DNA from: Chionoecetes opilio
Taxonomy: Eukaryota; Arthropoda; Malacostraca; Decapoda; Majidae
DNA length: 64,000 nucleotides
Reading direction: 5' to 3'
Assembly (NCBI GenBank): GCA_016584305.1
Contig: JACEEZ010011116.1
Coordinates: forward strand, 1 to 64,000
Each line of letters begins with the position of its first letter. The first letter of the stretch is position 1. Both the position numbers and the translations under genes were made by a program. Shown piece after piece: positions 57,529 through 64,000 of this stretch. Below the pieces are notes generated by a model. The model ran no database searches, was not told the DNA's origin, and saw nothing but the letters and a program-made list of their open reading frames with translations.

Positions 57529-58062
57529 GTCTGCTCCCCGTGTTTGGTCCTGTGTTTAACCATATCAGTGTTCACCAAACTGTATGAGGTGGTGTTTATA
57601 AATTCAAACTTTTGGCAAATATGAATTGTTGACGAAACTATTAGCTGTATCATAAACGTAACAAATTGTGATCATGGGACCAGTTACGTGCTCTGTATGT
57701 GATACAGGTAAGTTATTGAGGATTTTGTTATGTTTGAAAGATTAAATTAGTGGTCAGCCCCGGTCGAAATTTGCTCACCGGTATCAAATTAGGGCGAGAA
57801 TGCTAGAGGTGTTTTTTGAGAAGGTATAAATGCCTAGAGTTAGAAAACATGTGATAGCATTGTGGGGGTGGCAGCTTTATATGATTATCTCCCTTTTTCC
57901 AAAATGGCCCCCAAAAAATACCTCATCATTCTATCTTCAGGTATCATTCTTTTCCCAGCTGGTCATAAGACACCCCATGTCCAAACTTATTCAGTATCCG
58001 AATGACCCAGTGTTTCCAGTGAGTGCTTTTACCGCATAAGGAAGCAGGAAATGTTTTGGGGT

Positions 58063-59482
58063 TTATACTGCCCACGTTGTAACAGCGTAAATCATGCCCT
58101 GGCTAAATGACTCGACAAGAATAGCAGTCCTTTGGGATTTATTCGTAGTACTAGTTGTATCTCCAGTGGGGGAGCCCGACAGAAATCGCTGTAACTCATT
58201 GGTTATGGCGATATGATTAGCTACATCAGACGGATGATATGGCCACGGGGTGAAAATCATGCCTTCTTGATGGCCGTTCGGATATGGTGACGAAGTCTGA
58301 TCTATGATCTTGTTGATATCTGTAGACTTTCCCTTTCCCAAAGCTTGAGCTCCCTATGTAGATTTGATTTTCCAAGACAACACCCTTTTAATGAGACACA
58401 GCATGGAACCATCAACAACTTTCCCTTGTCGTCGGAAAATATTTCTACTGCACCTCCAAGCTCGGATTTCAGTCTTCGTGCATATTCTTCTTTGTTGAAT
58501 CCTTCAAAGATTAACTCCACCAGGGCAACATTAATGATTTCCAATTTTTTGGTCAAGGAGGTTGAACTGGTATAATCCTCTTTTTGGGGATAATATCTTC
58601 TCTGATGTATTCGAAAAGGTCTTGGAAGCTTCTCCTTCAACCTTGTGATACAGTATAAATTCATCTGTTTTCTTTCTCTTTTTCATTCCATTGCTGTCCT
58701 CTTTGTTCCTAGTGTAATTCCTAAGCATGAAGCGTGGTAGTGTGCCTCTGCGGCAACAATGTCTTACTGGTTAGTGTATCATCCTGCCGTCTGCATTCTG
58801 ACGGCACTCTCTCTTAGTGTTTGATCTACTCTCAGTTGTGAAGCTAAGGTAAGTGTTTCACGTGATTGGAGTGCTTTTTGAACTTGACCTTGCTACAGAA
58901 TACGCAGATCGGAGCATAAACTCTTGATTCATGTGTTGATGTTCTGGAAGACTTTTTTGGAGGACAGTCACTACTACCAGTAGATCAATACTACATTTAC
59001 CTGCTTTACTTTTCAGAGTTTCCAAGGGCTCTTTTCATGGTGAACATGCTTCTACATTTCGATGATAGAATATAATTGGAACTTCTTTGTCCCGAAGCGT
59101 TTTTTTAAAACGTCTAGAATGGGACATGGTTCCTGACTTTGGCGGCTTCAAGTAAGGTAACCAGGAGGCATGGCTTTGAGGACTGACAAAATGTTATCTC
59201 CGTCGGATACTGCCTGGTGTATGATGCAAGTTTCTTGGCGGGTGCCTGTGGCGTTTCCATGTTAACGGACATTCCCGGCCTCCTACGTTGAAGTTCCACA
59301 GCTACCACGACACCGGATTCTGGTCCCGGATTCTTCTCTACATCACCAGCCTTCAACAATAGCTTCGAGAGGTAGTCGGCTGCTACTCTACCTCTCCACT
59401 CCAAAAACCCGACTTTCTCTGAACGCACGACCTGCGGGCCGGCTGGTCTTCCGGCAGTGGTGGTCTCCTCGAGGGTCTCCAA
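58063..59482 (-). pseudogene. N-terminal part of a transposon-linked protein, with 2A-like motif
   Basis: Minus strand, several frames. 59482-59114 (122 codons) carries a Leu-rich stretch followed by GDVEKNPGP. A region near 58940-58880 reads VYAPICVFCSKVKFKK (a C-x2-C finger). 58754-58725 reads AAEAHYHASC, followed by RNYTRNKEDSNG. 58664-58302 carries FNKEEYARRLKSELGG and VEIFSDDKGKLL. 58341-58063 ends with FSQGMIYAVTTW. From memory, the order C-x2-C finger, AAExxYHxxC, LxSxFG, then the SQ...AVT block matches the N-terminal half of the protein whose C-terminal half (EADTR, GCD, Cys-rich end) is seen at 43-45.6 kb. At least three frameshifts separate the blocks. A polypyrimidine-CAG acceptor-like sequence precedes the first frame (about 59533). 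Confidence 0.55.
59321..59347 (-). other. 2A-like peptide motif (GDVEKNPGP)
   Basis: Residues 46-54 of the frame starting at 59482. It matches the 2A ribosome-skipping consensus D-V/I-E-x-N-P-G-P exactly and is preceded by a Leu-rich LSKLLLKA stretch, as in known 2A peptides. Such motifs are known near the N-terminus of some animal non-LTR retrotransposon proteins. In this context they would yield two proteins from one frame. Confidence 0.85.
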
Positions 59483-59748
59483 CGTCGCCAGTCGATCGTC
59501 CGGTCCGTCTCTCGCCGATGAAATACGACACCTGAAAAAAAAAAAAAAAAAAATTATATGTATGTATATTTATATAATTATATAATATACAGTTTGGAAA
59601 AGGGGGATAACTCCCATAAAGCTGCCACTGCCACAATGCTATCACATGTTTTCTAAACTCTAGGCATTATACCTTCCCAAAAAACACTATTAGCATTCTG
59701 GCCCTAATTTGATACCGACCAACCCCCCAGACTGATCGCCTAAATGTT

Positions 59749-60093
59749 TCACACAATACTACTAATTCCATTTTTCCCTTTCGCCAGCAAATCCTTGGGG
59801 ACTGATAGGAAACTGGGTTTTGGGTGAGAACTAAAATCAGAAAACACATCCCTTGTCTGCGGGCCATTGTAGAACTTAGGTGACATTATTCCTCCAAGCT
59901 GTGTGCCATGCGTATAAGAAGTACTTTCCTTTGATAGGCCAAAACTACAGTGATTATCCATTATTGGCAGCAAGGAACATGGCATGATAACATCTTCAAA
60001 TGTCACACCCTTCACTGTCTCAGCCTGTGCCATGCCCATAACACACAAACGAACACACGCACAAAGGTGACTGAGCATAGGTAAGCTGCACAA
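59749..60093 (-). other. Open frame of unknown nature
   Basis: A 114-codon minus-strand frame just outside the right TIR of the previous element. From an internal Met (60039) it reads smoothly (GVTFEDVIMPCSLLPIMDN and so on) with mixed, protein-like composition and no repeats. I do not recognise it. It could be an exon, the N-terminal part of the adjacent element, or chance. It has no clear splice context. Confidence 0.25.
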
Positions 60094-60496
60094 GTAATGA
60101 AGTTCTTTGAAATAATTTCTGCTGTTATCATTGATTTCCCGTTGGTACTATGGGGTTAGAAATACTCCATATAATGAGATCTAAACAACTTAGAACCACA
60201 GATCGTGTTTTGTCCAAAACTATAAATATTGTATTACACTAATTAGCATTGAAAGCGAGTTTTTTTTCAGCATCACGCTCGTTTTTTAAGTTGCACATGG
60301 CATTCAAAGATTATACACAATTTGGAATGTTGGATGTGGCATCCGGAGGTTGGTCGATCCATTGGAAGATTAGATGTGCCATTAGGACTAGGAGTGAAGG
60401 TTTCTGTGATGGGAGTGGAGTAGGGAGTAAAGTTTGGAGACCTGGGCCAGAGTTAATGGAAGTGAAAAGCCATGTTTCTTGTTATGTGTCAACCCT

Positions 60497-60600
60497 GTTA
60501 AGGCGGCTCAGTGGCAGTGACTTGAGTTCGCCTGTTTGGTCCCTGGGTTGGAATCCTACTCACTGGTGCTGGAGTTCATTCTGGCGTGATGGCAATTTGT
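60497..60600 (+). mobile_element. tRNA-derived SINE head (probable)
   Basis: A box-like GGCGGCTCAGTGGCAG (60502-60517) and B box-like GGTTGGAATCC (60545-60555) lie 41 bp apart, the spacing of RNA polymerase III promoters in tRNAs. The T-loop core is TTGGAAT instead of TTCGAAT, and the region does not fold as a functional tRNA. A tRNA-unrelated body and a tail are not clear. Confidence 0.5.
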
Positions 60601-60879
60601 ATTTCCAATAGCCTTGCTGTTGGTATAAGCGCATTGTCTAGATAAAATCCAAGCATCTTATTGCGTTTGGTGCTAAGGTGCAGGAATTGGTCTTGGAAGT
60701 GTACGGATGGGGCTGTGTTGTAGATGAGAAATGACGAGGGAGCCAGAGAGGAGCCAAACCAAGTGTGATGTGAGTTAGGCAGGAAGCAGGGTGTGGGACC
60801 CGCAGGCAGGAGCAGAGTGTGAGGCAGCGGGTGGCTCTCTGTGTCCTAACTGTCACAATTTTTGTAGGTACTGAGGTCA

Positions 60880-62218
60880 TTGTCAAAGCTGACTGCTCTG
60901 TTCAGCACTAACTTGGCTACCCCGGCATCCACTAGGGATCCAGGACAGGCCATCGCGCGTGCTGCCGAGAGTACTCCTGCGATGGAGGTGGATGCTGTGG
61001 GGCCGGGCTGCAGCACGAGTGGCCAGGAGCAGCAGGACCAGTCTGCCTCAGGGGTGGGGAGGCACAATTGTGATGGCAAGAATCACCTGGAGGCAAGCAG
61101 CTCAGGCCACAAAGCAGAGAGTAAGCTGAAGTGCCAGCAGTGTGGGTAAACTTTTGAATTCATGAGGACAACTTAAAAGACATTCCCTGATTCACAGTGA
61201 TGTTAAGAAACATAAATGTCTAGAGTGTGGAAAACATTGCTGAAAAGGGTAACCTTACCAAACACATGGTAAAACACGGGTGTGTTTAAAAATATGAATG
61301 CCTAGAGTGTGGGAAAACTTTTCAATTCAGAGACAGCTTAAAAGACATTCTCTGATTCACAGTGATGTTAAGGAACATAAATGTCTAGAGTGTGGTAAAA
61401 CATTGCTGAAAAGGGTAACCTTAGCAAACACATGGTAACACACAGTGGTGTTAAAAATTATGAATGCCTAGTGTGTGGGAAAAAATTTGGCTATAATTCT
61501 GCCCTTGCATCACACACCCGGACAAGCCATGGTGTTAAGAATCATCAATGTCTAGAGTGTGGAAAAAAATATATCAACAAGTCTACTCTTGCATACACAC
61601 CCTGACACACAGTGATGTTAAAAATATGAATGTCCAGAGTGTATGAAAAAATTTACCACAAAAGCTGGCCTCACCGCACACACCCGTGTGACACACAGTG
61701 GTAATACTTATATATGTCTTGTATGTGGGAAAAGATTGGCAAATAAGGCTTCCCTCACTATCACACCGAGACACACAGTGTTTATAAACATAAATGCAGG
61801 TGTGTAAAAAAAGATTAATTCAAAGGGTCGCCTCAAAACACACTCCCTCAAACACGATGTTGTTAAGAATTACGAATGTCTGGAATGTAGGCAAGAATTG
61901 TTTCCACTGCTACTCTCAATTCACATATCTGGAGGAAGCATACTGGCTATAAGAAATTCCTGTGTGATATTTGTGGCAAGGGTTTCAAGACAAAGGTGAT
62001 ATTCGCAATCACATGAAGAGACACTTTGAGATGGTGTGTTTGTGTGGACAAGTGTGATTGTACCCGTACTGTGGGAGTGTGTCCTGTGTGGCAATGGGTG
62101 GTGGAAGGCAGTGTGTTACATTTGTGGTGGCAGCAGTATTCTTGTTTTATGTTATGAAGTAAAGGCCTAGTTATATAAGAGTAGTGTTTGGTTGGCAGTG
62201 CAGGTGTGACTCAATAAA
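60880..62218 (+). pseudogene. C2H2 zinc-finger array, frameshifted
   Basis: An N-terminal frame (60880-61149, no fingers, Ser/Gly/Gln-rich) leads into about eleven C2H2 units spaced ~83 bp, from 61129 to 62030. Recurrent words are CLECGKT, LKRHSLIHSDV and GKKF. Fingers 1 and 3 and fingers 2 and 4 are near-duplicates. Most fingers are joined by one-base shifts (an in-frame TAA also replaces the Lys codon after CQQCG at 61147). The last is CDICGKGFKTK. An acceptor-like TTTTTGTAG precedes the frame (60859-60867), and AATAAA is at 62213-62218. C2H2 arrays normally bind DNA in the nucleus. Whether the breaks are real or sequencing errors is undecided; flanking AT-rich DNA is not inflated, which favours a real pseudogene. 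Confidence 0.82.
62213..62218 (+). terminator. Polyadenylation signal AATAAA
   Basis: AATAAA about 180 bp after the last finger, followed by a GT-rich stretch (TGTGTGTGC), the usual arrangement of a 3' end. Confidence 0.6.
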
Positions 62219-62398
62219 TGTGTGTGCTTGATAAAACCTTTGTTTGTGTATATCAGTGGGTCCCAACCTTTATTGGCTGTGACCCTAAATTTCCCAGCAA
62301 TACTGCCTCGTGACCTTCAGGCATATAATAAAAGAAGCAAATATGTATTTATCATTGAAATATTTGTAAATTGCTGATATAAATTATATAATATATTA

Positions 62399-62487
62399 CA
62401 ATAAACCCTTCATGCTCGCGGGGGTTAGGGAACAGAGACACCCGCGAGTATCGTAAATCCGCGAGCATGACATTAGTCATTCATTTA

Positions 62488-62534
<47 letters not shown>

Positions 62535-63113
62535 CCATCACAAGGAACTGGCCAAGGGCACAACAAAAATGGGTAACACAAAGCCCGCTTCGTCGCCAGT
62601 CCCTATAAAGAAGACAGTAAGAGAATAAAATAAAAAACGGGTAGGCCAATTTAGTTCGGGAGGTGTCTTGTTACTCTTCTTTTGAAAAGATTTAAAGTCA
62701 TAGGAAAGTGGAAAAATAGAAACAGGAAGAGAGTTCCAGAGTTTACCAGTGAAAGGGATGAAAGAGTAAAGATACTGATTAACTCTTGCATTAGGAAGAT
62801 GGACAGAATAGGGATGAGAATGAGTAGAAAGTCTTGTGCAGCGAGGCTGCGGGAGTGGGGGAGGCATGCAGTTAGCAAGTTCAGAAGAGCAGTGAGCATG
62901 AAAATAACAGTAGAAGAGAGCAAGAGAAGCAACATTGCGACGGTGATTTAAAGATTGAAGACAGTCAGTCAGAGGAGAGGAGTTGATGAGACGAAAAGCT
63001 TTTGACTCAACCCTGTTTAGGAGAGCTGTATGAGTGGATCCTCCCCAAACATGTGAGACATACTCCATACATGGGCGGATAAGGCCCCTGTAGAGAGCAA
63101 GCAATTGGGAGGG

Positions 63114-63155
<42 letters not shown>

Positions 63156-63221
63156 GGGGTTGAAAAACCCGCGAGTAATCAATCTGCGAGCCTGAAACCC
63201 GCGAGCATGAAGGGTTTATTG
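62399..63221. mobile_element. TA-flanked MITE (Tc1/mariner-like) with nested LINE
   Basis: The ends are CAATAAACCCTTCATGCTCG on the left and its mirror on the right, with TA outside both (62397-62398, 63222-63223). The arms share CGCGGG, CCCGCGAGTA and TCNGCGAGC words. Without the nested LINE and homopolymers the element is about 150 bp. TA duplication and size suggest a mariner/pogo-type MITE. Confidence 0.85.
62491..63159 (-). pseudogene. LINE 3' fragment nested in the MITE
   Basis: Read on the minus strand from 63116 to 62535: TPSQLLALYRGLIRPCMEYV and HVWGGSTHTALLNRVESKAF, then NARVNQYLYSFIPFTGKLWN and SLPVSIFP. This is the region after RT of a Jockey/RTE-type LINE. The plus-strand T-run 62491-62534 is its poly(A) tail. 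On the 5' side lies an A-run followed by a G-run (63117-63159), not expected from simple insertion. It is 5'-truncated, with about 190 codons left. Closely related to the fragment at 57141-57528. Confidence 0.9.
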
Positions 63222-63223
63222 TA

Positions 63224-63418
63224 CTACAAAACCCAAATACACATTACACATTATTATATAGTAGTATATTTATACAAGTTTCTTTATTATTAACAATGCT
63301 TTGAATTACACAAAATCTGTACAAGAATTTTTTTCATGGACAGGTATGAAAGAATAATTTTCTGTTTCTTGTAAAAGTATGGGCATACTGAAAAATTATT
63401 AAAGCTTTGGCAAAGTAT
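63224..63418. other. AT-rich spacer
   Basis: No feature recognised. Confidence 0.5.
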
Positions 63419-63420
63419 TA

Positions 63421-64000
63421 CAGTAAACCTTCTATAATTCGAACTAATTGGGGGGAGTTCGACTTGGGTCGAATTATCCGAAAGTCCGAATTATCGGACT
63501 TTCGGAAAATTGGACTCAAAATTATTGGACTATGGGCCCGAAAAACACCCTCCGTGACACTTGTCTCAGCACAAAAACCCATGCGTCGCTCCTCCCGCCG
63601 CCCGCCCAACCAAAACTTGAACCACAACACACAACTTTCTTTTGCCGCTTTTAACATCCTATGCCACATTTATTTCCACATCAATTCATCACACCTTGCA
63701 ACACATTTTTTACGTAAAAAACAATTTTACGTTTACAACTGTGGCAAGGCTTATTTGCCTTCTAAACGAAGATGAATGTCGTCAAAGGCCAACAGCAGCT
63801 CACAAAGGCAGGGTCTGACCTGCCTTGTTTCGCGCCTTAACGGTGCCATACGGCGGTTTTCCCCCGCTGAGCAGGCGTAGGAAAATTTCCCTTTAAATCA
63901 CAGGCCCCCAGGGATACGGCCCCCTAGCTTGCCTCAGCATCTGGCCCCGGTTCCTTTAAAACAAAAAGAGATTCCTGGGGTCTCTTTAAAAAAATTTTCC
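63421..64000. mobile_element. Left end of a pogo/Tigger-like DNA transposon (partial)
   Basis: TA followed by CAGTAAACCTTCTATAATTC, the general form of pogo/Tigger termini (CAGT-A-...-CC-T-...-ATTCGAAC). Inside is a perfect 11-bp hairpin (63478-63488 with 63495-63505, 6-nt loop) built of CCGAAAGTCCG. The right end lies beyond the window, and no transposase frame is visible in the 580 bp present. From about 63840 runs become noisy again. Confidence 0.55.

Larger units (their letters stand above)
57778..59717. mobile_element. TIR-flanked element with an N-terminal transposon-protein remnant
   Basis: Arms 57778-57902 and 59593-59717 are reverse complements of about 125 bp. They share GGTATCAAATTAGGGC, GAATGCTA, GCCTAGAGTT, AAAACATGTGATAGCATTGT and GGCAGCTTTAT. 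Between them the minus strand codes for a broken protein (58063-59482). The outer boundaries and target duplication were not resolved. The protein suggests the same superfamily as the 42-46.5 kb transposon, but the arms of the two are unrelated in sequence. Confidence 0.75.

Noticed and set aside
57674..57720. Short exon MGPVTCSVCDTG followed by CAG/GTAAGT donor
   Set aside because: A perfect donor word, but no downstream acceptor or continuing frame was found; chance is likely.

Overview
The window reads as repeat-dense, non-coding DNA of an animal nuclear genome. An arthropod, probably a decapod crustacean, is the best guess: it has repeated (TTAGG)n/(CCTAA)n arrays (the arthropod telomere motif), very long di- and trinucleotide microsatellites, several clades of animal non-LTR retrotransposons, and a C2H2 zinc-finger array with a 3' AATAAA signal. 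Species cannot be read from the sequence. I see no operons, rRNA, convincing tRNA or CRISPR, and no intact cellular gene.

Layout. 0-8 kb: a 51-bp tandem repeat, then AT-rich and homopolymer-inflated sequence that looks like unpolished long-read consensus. 8.1-10.7 kb: the best-preserved coding sequence, a 5'-truncated LINE with reverse transcriptase (RT) and RNase H. 10.7-18.5 kb: microsatellites and two related decayed LINEs lying head to head; the minus-strand one is split by about 1.6 kb of microsatellite with its flank duplicated. 20.35-23.08 kb: a 2.7-kb element with terminal inverted repeats (TIRs) of about 370 bp and an unidentified GC-rich interior. 24.5-25.7 kb: a possible solo LTR. 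27.2-30.9 kb: a GT-rich minisatellite interrupted by a minus-strand LINE. 31.55-31.82 kb: a Harbinger-like MITE. 33.2-47.7 kb: two direct copies of one LINE. Copy 1 carries a 1.5-kb insertion; copy 2 carries a 4.4-kb DNA transposon with about 970-bp TIRs. 48.1-53.2 kb: abutting fold-back elements, two with telomere-motif arrays at their centres and one with a LINE inserted in an arm. 54.3-57.5 kb: LINE fragments and dispersed copies of the same fold-back families. 57.8-59.7 kb: a second TIR-flanked element whose minus strand carries a 2A-like motif and what looks like the N-terminal half of the same protein family whose C-terminal half lies at 43-45.6 kb. 60.5-64 kb: a tRNA-derived SINE, a frameshifted zinc-finger array, a TA-flanked MITE with a nested LINE, and the left end of a pogo/Tigger-like element.

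The window is best read as layers of insertions. Several can be ordered: the 4.4-kb transposon is younger than LINE copy 2 (3-bp CTA duplication, uninterrupted site in copy 1); the LINE at 51.3-52.7 kb is younger than the hairpin it splits (duplication TTGAGT); the LINE at 27.5-29.9 kb lies inside an older GT minisatellite. Most coding remnants carry frameshifts. In 2.6-7.9 kb and 33-41.5 kb many of these may be sequencing errors, because homopolymer runs there are inflated compared with a clean copy of the same LINE.
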